A DNA stretch of 64,000 nucleotides, from NCBI RefSeq assembly GCF_036850765.1, contig NC_089492.1, positions 202,088,276-202,152,275 on the forward strand. The letters are read 5' to 3'. Source of the stretch: Saccopteryx bilineata. Lineage: Eukaryota > Chordata > Mammalia > Chiroptera > Emballonuridae. Positions 36,001-48,000 of this stretch are shown one piece after another. Position numbers and translations under genes: made by a program. Positions within the stretch are counted from its first letter, which is position 1; each line of letters starts with the position of its first letter. The notes beneath the pieces are model-generated. The model saw only the letters and a program-made list of their open reading frames with translations, was not told where the DNA came from and did not search any database.

Positions 36001-39000
36001 ATGCTCTACCACTGAGCCAACCAGCCAGGGCCAAATATATATTTTTTCATCCTTTTACTTTCAATCTATGTGTATCTTTTGTATTGAGGTTATCTCTTTT
36101 AGACAGTGTATGTACGAGTCCTGTTTTCTTACCCACACAGCTATCCTATATTTTTTGATTGGAGCTTTTAATCCATTTACATTTAAGGTTATTGATATGT
36201 AGTTGTTTATTGCCATTTTATTCTTTATGTCTACATTCCTTTTTTACTAGATTTTCCCCCCCCTGCATTGTTCTGTTTACAACAGGCCCCTTAACATTTC
36301 TTGCAGCATTTGTTTTGTTCTAATGAATTCTTTGATTTTTTTTTTTGGTCCGGGAAGCTTTTTATTTCTCTTTCAATTTTAAACAATAGCTTTGCTGGAT
36401 AAGGAAGTCTTGGTTGTAGGCTATTGTTTTGCATTACTTTGAATATTTCTTGCCATTTTCTTCTGGCCTCAAGTGTTTCTGTTGAAAACTTGGATGTCAT
36501 CCGTATGGGGGCTCCTTTATAGGTTATTGATTGCTTTTCTCTTGCAGCTTTTATTCTTACTTTATCTCTTAGCTTTGGTATTTTAATTGTGATATGTTTT
36601 GGTGTAGGTCTCTTTGTGTTCCTCTTTAATGGGATTCTCTGTGCTTCTTGAACTTTTGTGACTTTTTCCTTCATCAATTTAGGGAAGTTTTCAGGTATGA
36701 TTTCTTCAATCAGTTCTGTATCCCTTGTTCTTTCTCTTCTCCTTCAGGAACCCATGCAGATGTTGTTTCTCTTCATGTTGTCACAGAGCTCTCTTAGAGT
36801 TTCCTCAGACTTTTTGATCCTCTTCTGTTTTTGCTGTTCTGCTTCCATGGTTTTGCTTATCTTGTCCTCTGATTCGATCCTCTGCTTCATCCAGCCTGCT
36901 TTTAATTCCTTCTAGTGTAGTTTTCATTTCTGATAATGTTTTTATCATTTCTGTGTGATTCTTTTTTATGATTTCAGTGTCCTTTTTGATGCTTTTTATC
37001 TCTTTGTTTAGGTGTTCATTATGTCCACTATTGTTTCTCTAAGATCCTTGAGCATCCTAACAATCATTATTCTAAACTCTACATCTGTATCTTAGTTATT
37101 TCCATCTCATTCAGTTCTTTTTCTGGGAGTTTCTCTTGTTGATTCATTTGAACTGCATTTCTCTGTCTTCCCATTTTGTCTCTGTATAGACTGCTCCTTC
37201 AGATGTGTTGTTTGTGTAGCTAGCTGAGTCTAGGGTTGGTGTTGTCTGCCTCCAGCTTTCAGTTGTGTTGTTCCTAGATCTTCTTCGGTTGGCTTCAGCT
37301 GTTGTTTGTAATCTCCTGTGGGTTACATGTCTGCTGCCATGGCTCTTTTTGCTATTTTTGTCAGTGTTTTCTATGTTTTAGCTAGGTCAGGTGTAAAGAG
37401 CCTTTCCTTAAGATACCTCTCTAACTAAGGTTGTTAGGTATTGAGCTGATGCTGTTCGTCTTTGGCCGCTGGATGTACCAACCCGGGACCTCCCTGGCCA
37501 GAACCTGGTGCAGACCAGTGGGGGTCCCTGCTTATGACTAGCCCTTAGCAACCTTTTTGGAGCTACAGGCAATCCAAAATTTGTGGCTGCCTCTGCTGGA
37601 TCCTGATGCCCTTGTAAATATCAGCTGTACTTCTAGGCTTGCTTTTATCTATTGTTGGCCAGTGTGTGTGTGGCCTCTCTATTCCAGAGGTGTGGTCTTT
37701 CTACTAGCCCCCTACTGCCGCCTCATCCTCGGGTACTCAGGCACTGCACTGCTGGGCACGCGGGCTTATAATCACAGCTTGGGCTGCCCCATGGCGTGAG
37801 CCACTCTTCACCTCTCCAGGCTGTGCTGCATGTGGGTGCATTGGTTGCCTCTCTTGGCTCTGGCCCTTGCTGTCGCTGCAGGCCACCCCAACAGGCCGTG
37901 TGATGCCTCTCCAGTCTCCACCCCTCGTGTCGCTGCAGGGGCTGCCAGGCTCCGCCCCTTGCAGTCAAGAGACCCCTGCTGGTCACCCCTGCCTCGTCTG
38001 TGGGCGTGAGTGTTGCCTCTTCGGGCTCTACCCCTTGCCTGTCCATGGGAGTTCTCACTGGTTTCCACCCCTCACCTGTACTGCCCTGTCCTGGGCTCCT
38101 CCCACTCCCACAACTCCCCCCTGCAGATCAGGCCAAGCATTGCTTCAGCCGAGCCTTCCTGCTCTTTGGAGGGTACTCAGTGGTTTGGAAGGTGGTGTAG
38201 CCCAGACCTCAGCACTGTAAACCTGTGTCCCTGATGTGCCCCCTGCTTCTAAGTGTCTCTCTGCACTGACTGGAGCTGGAGAGCCTCTGGTGGGTGGGGT
38301 AATTGCTTCCCTTTGCTGACTTGGTTTTTCCTAGGAAAAATGGGCACTTTAGGTTTGGAGAATGACCATTCAGGTTCAGGGGTCAGGGTGGCTGTCCCCC
38401 ACAGTCTCTCCCTGTGCCTCTGACACTTCACTCTCCTCTCACTACTCCAGTCCTCTCGGTGTTCCCTGCTCCTGGAGCCCCGTGTAAGTGGTGTGAATGA
38501 GGTTTTTGCACAGTCCCTTTAACATGGAGCCTAGGTCTGAAAGTGCTGTCTTTTTCTGGCAAACTGTAACTGGCTCTTCTTTCAGCTAACTACTGTCCAT
38601 ACACCTCCTTTAGTCTCTGAGGTCCAGGCTGGGGTTCCGGTCCTGGGACTGAGAACTCACAAATCTCTGGGCAACTCATTCGACCATGAAAGACCCTCGA
38701 CGCCGGCTCTTGCTCCTGGGAGCGAGGAAGCCCTTTCTGGGTCTCCGCCCTTCCTACCAGTCTCAGTGTGGCTTCTTCGGTGATGACTTGGTTATAGGTT
38801 CCTCTTGGTTATAGTTTAGTCCCGTGTTGGTCTTTTATTTTTTTATTTTTTATTTTTTATTTTTCTGAAGCTGGAAACGGGGAGAGACAGTCAGACAGAC
38901 TCCCGCATGCACCCGACCGGGATCCACCCGGCACGCCCACCAGGGGCAACGCTCTGCCCACCAGGGGGTGATGCTCTGCCCCTCCGGGGCATCGCTCTGC

Positions 39001-42000
39001 CGCGACCAGAGCCACTCTAGCGCCTGGGGCAGAGGCCAAGGAGCCATCCCCAGTGCCCGGGCCATCTTTGCTCCAATGGAGCCTTGGCTGCGGGAGGGGA
39101 AGAGAGAGACAGAGAGGAAGGAGGGGGAGTAGGGGGTGGAGAAGCAAATGGGCGCTTCTCCTATGTGCCCTGGCCGGGAATCGAACCCAGGTCCCCCACA
39201 CGCCAGGCCGACGCTCTACCGCTGAGCCAACCGGCCAGGGCCCCGCGTTGGTGTTTGAAGATGATTGTTTCTAAGTTAAGTTTTAATCCACTTTGGTTTG
39301 GGGAGATGGGAATTGTAATGTCTGCTTACTCCATCGCCATTTTTTGTCACCTTATTAAAACTTATATTCCAGCCTGACCTGTGGTGGCGCAGTGGATAAA
39401 GCGTTGACCTGGAAATGCTGAGGTCGCCGGTTCGAAACCCTGGGCTTGCCTGGCCAAGGCACATATGGGAGTTGATGCTTCCAGCTCCTCCCCCCTCCTC
39501 TCTCTCTTTCTCTCTCTCTCCTCTCTCTCCCTCTCTGTCTCTCTCCTCTCTAAAAATGAATAAAAAAAAAAAAAAAAAAAAGGATAGGTACCAATTCTTA
39601 AAAAAAACAACAACAAGAGAAAAAAAACTTATACAATACCAGACAAGGAAACAAAAATGCAAAACATATTGTATAGAAACTAAAGGTAGGTAGGGAGAAG
39701 AGAATGAACCTTAATCTAGTGAGATTTGATTAAAGGTGGAAAACCCCATAGTTGACTAACTTAAAATTTTGGGAAGAACTTTAATGACAAAATTTGACAC
39801 TTCATAAAGAAAAATATAAAACACAGGATGGCTGAATATTATTTGAAACACTCTCAGTTTGGTTTATAATTTCTAAAACAAATTCACTAAAAATTCTAGG
39901 GTTTTTTGGTGGGGCAATCATGATAAGCTAGCAAGAATAGAAGTGAAAAGTGACCTCTTGCTCAAGCAGACAGTAAAATTTGTTACAAAACTACAATAAT
40001 GTGATAGTTATGCAAAAATAAAATATTAATTTTTTTTTAATAAATTTTTATTAATGGTAATGGGATGACATTAATAAATCAGGGTACATATATTCAAAGA
40101 AAACATGTCTAGGTTATTTTGTCATCAAATTATGTTGCAAACCCCTCGCCCAAAGTCAGATTGTCCTCCGTCACCCTCTATCTAGTTCTTTGTGCCCCTC
40201 CCCCTCCCCCTAACTCTCTCCCTCCCAATAAAATATTAATTTAACAGAGGCATAGAGACTTATGCATAATAACAAACATTTATAAGCCAGGATCTTTCCT
40301 ATGTACTTTACATACCTTATTGCACTTAATTCTCAAACCCAAGAAGTATATTATTAACATTGACAATTTATAAGTGATAAATCTGAGGCACAAAACAGGT
40401 TAAGGGACTCAAAGTCACAGAGTAGGTAACATAGCAGAGCTGGAATTGGATTTAGGTGGTCTGGTTTCAGATTTGTTCTTTCACTAAGTAAGCTGTACTA
40501 TCCCAGTGAGATTTAAAAACACAGAAACCATTGAAGAAGGAATTAGAAAACTATTTCAGAAAAATTTAGTTAGATTTTTACTTCCTTCCACACACCAAAA
40601 TAAATTCTGGATGGATTAAAGAGTTTTGTCAAAATAAAAATGATTTTTAAAGCCTAGACTAAAATATGTGATCATTTGGTTTATGAATAGGAAATACTTT
40701 TCTAAATTTAAAAGCAGTTAAAGATGTTATAGGTTTGGGGTTGGAGGGACTAGGTGAAACAGTGAAAGGATTAAGCAAGCAAAAAAAAAAAAACCAGGCA
40801 CAGACAACAGTATAGTAATTGCAAGCAGGAAAGTGGTGTTGGGGAGGTAGAAGGGATAGAAGGTGATGGAGGGAGACTTGACTTGGGATGGTGAACACAT
40901 AGTACAAAATACGGATATGTATTACAGAATTGTAGAGTTAAAACTTGTATAATTTTATTAGCCAATGTCACCCCAATAAATTCAATAAATATTTTAAAAG
41001 AAAAAAATACCAAACTATACAAAATATAAAATTAACATGAAAATATGACAAGGGATTAGTATCTTTAATATCTACAGTATCCCATAAATCCACTTTTTAA
41101 ACACTTTATTTGAAATTTACTTATGGACTTAACCTTTTATGAGTCATCAGGAACTCACTTCATTACATGCCAATTTATTAATCTGCTTTGGAGTAGATTA
41201 GGTATGTCAGTATATAGATTTCAAAAGACTGTAAACAAGGACAGACTGTTCAAGAACTGTGGGACAACTACAGAAGGTATAATATGCATAATGAGAATGC
41301 CATAAGAAGAAGAAAGAAAGGAACAGAGGAAATATTTGCCACAATAATGACTGAGAATATTCTCAAATGAATAGACACCAAAGCACAGTTTCAGGAAGCT
41401 CAAAGAACACCAAACATGATAAATACCCAAAAAAATGTATACCTAGACACATCATTTGCAAACTTCAGAACATCAAAGATAATTCCTGGAAAAAAAAAAT
41501 CCGTAACAAGTAAAACACCTTATATGACTTCAAGACTTACTTAAAGCAACAGCAATCAAGATTGTGGTATTGGTGAGAAAATAGATCTATGGAACAGAAT
41601 AGAGCCCAGAAACAGAGCTATATAAATATAGTCAACAGACCTTTTATAATGGAGCAAAGATAATCTTCAACAAATGGTTCTGGCACAACCAGACATCCAC
41701 ATGCAAAATAAATTAATTAAAAATTAAACCCCTCACACAAATTAACTCAAAATGGATCATAAACCTAAGTATAAAACACACAACTATATAACTCCTAGAA
41801 GATAACATAGAAAAATCCTCTGTTATCTTTTGACATTGGGTGTGGTGATAACTTCTTAAGACACCAAAGGCAGACCCACGAAAGAATAAGCTATACTTAA
41901 TTAAAATTTTGTGTGAAAAATAATGTCAAAAGAATGAACAGACAAGCCACAGACTAGAAGAATATATTTGCAAAGGACATGTGTTTGATAAAGTACTATT

Positions 42001-45000
42001 TTCCAAGATACACAAAGAACTTTTTTTTTTTTTTTGTATTTTTCTGAAGTTGGAAATGGGGAGGCAGTCAGACAGACTCCTGCATGCGCCCGACCGGGAT
42101 CCACCCGGCCTACCCACCAGGGGGCGATGCTCTGCCCATCCGGGGCATCGCTCTGCTGCAATCAGAGCCATTCTAGAGCCTGAGGCAGAGGCCACAGAGC
42201 CATCCTCAGCGCCCGGGCCAACTCTGCTCCAATGGAGCCTTGGCTGCGGGAGGAGAAGAGAGAGACAGAGAAGAAGGAGAGGGGGAGAGGTGGAGAAGCA
42301 GATGGGTGCTTCTCCTGTGTGCCCTGGCCGGGAATCGAACCCGGGACTCCCACACGCCAGGCCGACGCTGTACCACTGAGCTAACCGGCCAGGCCCCACA
42401 AAGAACTATTAAAGCTTAACAATGGGAAAGCAAAAATCCTGATTTTAAAAGAGGGCTAAAGCGTTACCAGGCAGTGGTGCAGTGAATAGAGCGTCATACT
42501 GGGGCATGGAGGACCCAGGTTCAAAAACCCAATGTTGCCAGCTTGAGCGTGGGCTCATCTGGTTTGAGCAAAGCTCACCAGCTTGAGCCCAAGGTCGCTG
42601 GCTTGAGCAAGGGGTCACTTTGTTTGCTGTAGCCCTCCAGTCAAGGCACATAAGAAAGCAATCCATGAACAACTAAGGTGTCGCAATGAAGAATTGCTGC
42701 TTCTCCTCTCTCTCCCTTCCTGTCTTTCTGTCTCTACCTCTTCCTCTGTCTGTCTCTCTCTGCCTCTGTCACACACACACACAAAAGACCTTAACATATA
42801 TTTCACTAAAGAAGATAAAACAGATTGCAAATAAGCATATGAAGAGATACTTGATATCATATGTCATCAGGGAAATGCAAACTAAAATGACGAGATACCA
42901 CTTTGCACCCATTAGAGTGATCAGAATCCGGAAAGGCAACACTACCAATTCCTGGCAAGGACATGGAGCAACAGGAACTCTCATTGCTGGTGGAAGACAT
43001 TTGTCAGTTGCTTACAAAAAACATACTCTTACCATGTAATTCAGCAAACTGTATTCCTTGATATTTACCCAGAGTAGTTGAAAACTTATATCCAAACAAA
43101 AACCTATATGCAAATGTTTATAGCAGCTTTATTCATAATTGCCAGAACTTGGAAGCAGACAAGATGGCCTGTAGGTGAGTGGATAAATAAACTGGTGCAT
43201 TTAGACAACTGAATATTGCAGTCATGCACCACATAATGTTTTGGTCAGTGACAAACCACCTATGTGATGGTGGTCCCATAAAATATCAATGGAACTGAAT
43301 TTCCTGTAAGAAATAGAAGGATGTGGTTCAGGAGGAATTTTTCCTTGATGGGAACCATGTCTGTGGTGCTTGGTAATAGATTTCATCTCTCTCATGGCAC
43401 CTCAATTTCGAGTGCATAGGTGACATCCAGTTAGTGAGCCACTGACCTGTAACATCCAGTAGCCTGTTGCCCCAGCACTCCCTGTTCACATGTTGCTGCA
43501 ACCCTCCCAGATCTGGAAATTATTTGTTGAGAACCTAAACTCCTGTATGAGGACACAGGTCCTAGGAGCTACTTTTACAAGGATGGAGTGCTACTGCCAC
43601 TTTAGGAAAAGCTTTTGGTGGTAGTGTGGAGCCAGACTGTCCCTGTGCTTTGAAAATATTTTCAGGTTGTAATGATGTAAAGCATAAGTTTTATTTCTTC
43701 CATGAGTTCAATGTCAGAGAGAGAGCCCTTTGTGCCAGATAGAGTTGATGGAACTAATAGCAAATTTCTAGTCAAGATATAGAATATAATTCTCAGTTCT
43801 ATCCCCTGTCCATGTTAAACACCCTCTTATATGAGTACAAATTTCCTTAATCTGACTACTGCTCCAACATGTAATAGCCCAAACCACATTGACTTGACTA
43901 TTCCCTATGTCCCTTTATTTCTCTATCCGGACATCTTATTCTTGCTGATGCTCAGGCCACCTTTTACTCCTTCCTAACAGTCACTGTTATGGTGACCTCT
44001 GCCTTAACAAGCCAGCTTTTCCTTAATATTTCCAATCAGTCCAACCCACATTCCTGTTCATGGAACAGCATGGACAGCTTTATATTCTGTTTTTTTTTTT
44101 TTATTTTTTTTATTTTATTTTTTTTAATTTTTATTTTTTTTAATTTTTTCTGAAGCTGGAAACAGGGAGAGACAGCCAGACAGACTCCTGCATGCGCCCG
44201 ACCGGGATCCACCCGGCACGCCCACCAGGAGCGACGCTCTGCCCACCAGGGGGCGATGCTCTGCCCCTCCGGGGCGTCGCCATATTGCGACCAGAGCCAC
44301 TCTAGCGCCTGAGGCAGAGGCCACAGAGCCATCCCCAGCGCCCGGGCCATCTTTGCTCCAATGGAGCCTCGGCTGTGGGAGGGGAAGAGAGAGACAGAGA
44401 GGAAAGCGCGGCGGAGGGGTGGAGAAGCAAATGGGCGCTTCTCCTATGTGCCCCGGCCGGGAATCGAACCCGGGTCCTCCGCACGCTAGGCCGACGCTCT
44501 ACCGCTGAGCCAACCGGCCAGGGCCTATATTCTGTTTTTGACTGTCCATTAGAAGCAGGAGGAGGGCTTGTGAGACAATGTTTGTAAAGTCTACAGTAGT
44601 GAACAGTAATGTCCTAGCCCTTTATGTTCACTCACCATTCACTGACTGACTCACTCAGAGCATCTTCCAGTCCTGGAGGCTCCATTCATGGTAAGGATGC
44701 TATGAAGGTATAAATTTTCAAAAATTGTTTATACCATATTTATACTGTACCTTTTTTACATTTAAATACACAGATACCACTGTATTATAGTTGCCTACAG
44801 TTTTCAGTACTATAACATTCTGTCCAGGCCTGTAGCCCAGGAGCCTAGGTGTGTAGTAGCTAGACCATCGAGGTTTGTGTACATGCCTCTATGACATTTC
44901 TATGATGAAACCACTCAATGATACATTTCTCAGAATGTATTCCCATTATTAAACAACGCCGACTGTCTTCTGCACTAAGAAGAAGCTACTGAGCTATGAA

Positions 45001-48000
45001 AAGACATGGAAGAAACTTAATATGTGCCATTACTAAGTGAACAAAGCCAATATGAAAAGTCTATATAATGTATGATTCCAACTATATGACATGGGAGCAG
45101 TAAAACTATGGAGACAGTAAAAAAAAAATGGTTCTGCAGGCTTGTGGGGGTAAAGGGATGAATAGGTGGAGCACAGGATTTTAGGACAGTGAAACTGCTC
45201 TGTAATAGTGAATATATGTCGTCATACTTGTGTCCAAACCCACAGAATATACCACCAAGAGTGAACCTTAATGTAAACTATAGACTCTGGTCGACAATGT
45301 TGTTCATCAATGAGGAACCAGTGTAGGTTCATTAGTTGTAGTAAGTGTACCACTCTGATGGTTAATGTGGACAATGAAGGAGGGTATGCATTGGAAGAAG
45401 GGGGTACCTTCCCCTCAGTTTTGGTATGAACCTAAAATTGCTTTATAAAATAAAGCCTGTTAAAACATTTTTAATAGATTTTATAGTTATAAAATTTTCC
45501 CAATCTTTGAGTAAGAGATTCCGTTTATAATGAAGCAACAGAATTTAAGGTCAAATCAGAGGTGCTAGGTCATCATTAAGATGCTGAATAAATTTGTAGA
45601 TTACTTGTGAATTTGCCTACATAGGTTTTTTTCCAGTGTTTATATTATAATCATAATTTTTACTAGATTTGTAAAGAGAGCTGAACGTGCAACAGTTCTG
45701 AAAGTACAATGATAATGATAATTATTATTAATTTGCTTAGAAACATCAGCATAGTCATTAGTGAAATTAGAGTGCTACATGCATGGCATTCATATTTTGT
45801 TCCATGGCGCTTGTTAGGAATAATACATTAGAGTTTCTTGTAGGGAATCATTATTTACTAGGGTCAGCCTTGGTACAGCAGTTCAATTTTTGTAGCGGTC
45901 AAGAACTATTAAAACCATAATAAGTAGGCCCTGGCCGGTTGGCTCAGCGGTAGAGCGTCGGCCTGGCGTGTGGGGGACCCGGGTTTGATTCCCGGCCAGG
46001 ACACATAGGAGAAGCACCCATTTGCTTCTCCACCCCGCCCCCCTCCTTCCTCTCTGTCTCTCTCTTCCCCTACCACAGCCAAGGCTCCATTGGAGCAAAG
46101 ATGGCCCAGGCGCTGGGGATGGCTCCTTGGCCTCTGCCCCAGGCGCTAGAGTGGCTCTGGTGGTGGCAGAGCGACGCCCCGGAGGGGCAGAGCATCGTCC
46201 CCTGGTGGGCAGAGTGTCACCCCTGGTGGGCATGCCAGGTGGATCCCGGTCGGGCGCATGCGAGAGTCTGTCTGACTGTCTTTCCCCGTTTCCAGCTTCA
46301 GAAAAATACAAAAAAAAAGAAAAAAAACCCATAATAAGTAAAAACAAAAAACACCAGTCAGTCTAAGAGGTAAAGAGCTTTGATTTTTGGAGTTAGAGAA
46401 ATCCACAATAATACAAAACAAGCACAGCATGTTCTCTCTATAGAAAAGAAGACATGATTTCTCAACTCTGTATTTATGTACACCAGGAACTGATGGAGTC
46501 CTCAGACAAATAAACATGGGCAAATTTTTAAGCCAGATTCTAGATACCCATTTCCTGCCTTTGCCAATTACTACATAGGCAGACTATATATTCGAAATTC
46601 AGATTCTAACAGCCTCCACTAGGAGAGTAATTGACTATACATAAATCAAAATTAGAAACAAAATTAGATTTGGGCAAGAGTCAGATTTTGCAAGGAAGAG
46701 CCAGAAAGAACATGTAGTTGCTATATGCGTGAGACTCCAGAGTAGCCTGGGAAGGTGATCCAGGGACTCAAAAGGTCCTAGCTGGATGAAAGTTATTTCT
46801 CAGGCTTTCTAAAATTTTCCAAGAAAATTCATAAACGTTTTCTTAGTTATTTTGGCCACAAATTCATGTATGTGAAGGAGAATAGACAGTAGTTGTCCAG
46901 AAACAAGGGCAAAAACAAGATTGAGAAGGGAGAGGGGGAAAATGAGAGGCATCTGAAAACAGTGAATCTCATTTACATATTTTGGGGGTAACTTGATTGC
47001 TTAGTATGTAGCAAAAAGATCTGTCTGCATTCTGTCCTGGTGTAGGGGTCAACTAGGAATATACAGAAAATTCAGTTGGTTTTACAGACTTCAGAAAATA
47101 TGGAATGTTTTGCCATAAGATGTAAGAGTATCTATGTCTTCTTTTTTCTTCTGTTAGCACCTCTCCTTTATATTAGATTAAGCCTGAAACATTTCCTTCT
47201 CAGAATTCTTTAGGTGGAATTAGTAAGTGACCTGGTTAAACTTTTCCTTCTTCCTCCTTAAAGTTTATTTACATTTCAGAAGTTTATTTTTGTTGACCCA
47301 TATATCATATTTACCTTGGAAAAATATACATTTATCTTTTTTTTTTTTTTTTTTTTTACAGATAGAGAGAGGGATAGATAGGGACAGACAGACAGGAACG
47401 GAGAGAGATGAGAAGCATCAATCATCAGTTTTTCGTTGTGACATCTTAGTTGTTCATTGATTGCTTTCTCATATGTGCCTTGACCGTGGGGCTACAGCAG
47501 AGCGAGTAACCCCTTGCTTGAGCCAGCGACCTTGGGTCCAAGCTGGTGAGCTTTGCTCAAACCAGATGAGCCCATGCTTAAGCTGGAGACCTCGGGGTCT
47601 CGAACCTGGGTCCTCGGCATCCCAGTCCGATGCTCTATCCACTGCGCCACCGCCTGGTCAGGCAAGGAAAAATATACATTTAAAATCATCTTCCCCTTTA
47701 ATAGATTACCCTCATACTTAAAATGATCTGAATTATGCCAGTATTATTATGTAATGCCAATTAGGTGTTCTATCAGATGTTGAATTTAGGTAAATAAGCT
47801 TCCAGAATGGACTCATAAATCTTGGGAGGTGGCTTGATGATATGGTCTAACTGGTTGAATGTGTAATAATATTTTTTTTTGGTTTGTTTGTTAAATTTTG
47901 AAGAGTTTTATTAGAGGAGAAGATTTATTAATATGCCGGCCGCATATGGCTGACACAGGACATCAGACCCAAGTCGTGCAGTCCCAAAAATAGTTCAGGG

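Larger units (their letters stand above)
29137..39349 (-). mobile_element. Structurally near full-length LINE-1, antisense, with nested SINEs
   Basis: The 3' UTR starts at about 29137 and broken ORF2 pieces follow upstream: C-terminal part at 30207-30452, RT-side piece at 31303-31849, [15 protein letters not shown] RT start at 33271-33486, and the endonuclease part at 35118-35498. ORF1 runs from Met near 37174 ([15 protein letters not shown]) to 36291, with an early stop. A GC-rich 5' UTR spans 37190-39349. The 5' end reads GGTGACAAAAAATGGCGATG, with the AAATGGCG motif typical of L1 5' ends. Both ORFs carry frameshifts and stops, so it is dead. Without nested elements it would be about 6.5 kb. 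Confidence 0.85.
43206..44971. mobile_element. Tigger-like DNA transposon remnant, split by a later insertion
   Basis: The left end CAGTCATGCACCACATAATG with GGTGGTCCCATAAAAT, and the right end at about 44583-44971 (CACTCACCATTCACTGACTG, GGAGCCTAGG, CAACGCCGACTG), match a common mammalian Tigger/MER-type element with CAGTC...GACTG ends. L1 text resumes on both sides. The middle (about 43301-44580) is foreign. Exact family uncertain. Confidence 0.55.
41500..45465 (+). mobile_element. LINE-1 3' half, sense, interrupted
   Basis: L1 ORF2 C-terminal region and 3' UTR in segments 41500-42010, 42408-42463, 42786-43205 and 44972-45465. Cues are GGGAAATGCAAACTAAAATG, AAAGACATGGAAGAAACTTA and the terminal AATAAAGCC. 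Interrupted by a SINE-A, a SINE-B and a Tigger-like element. Frames are broken. Confidence 0.7.

Noticed and set aside
30207..37174. A possibly active LINE-1
   Set aside because: ORF1 has an early stop, ORF2 is in separate frames and many SINEs interrupt it.
37557..38431. Several overlapping open frames of 60-117 codons in a GC-rich block
   Set aside because: They lie in the LINE-1 5' UTR, show no family pattern and overlap on both strands.
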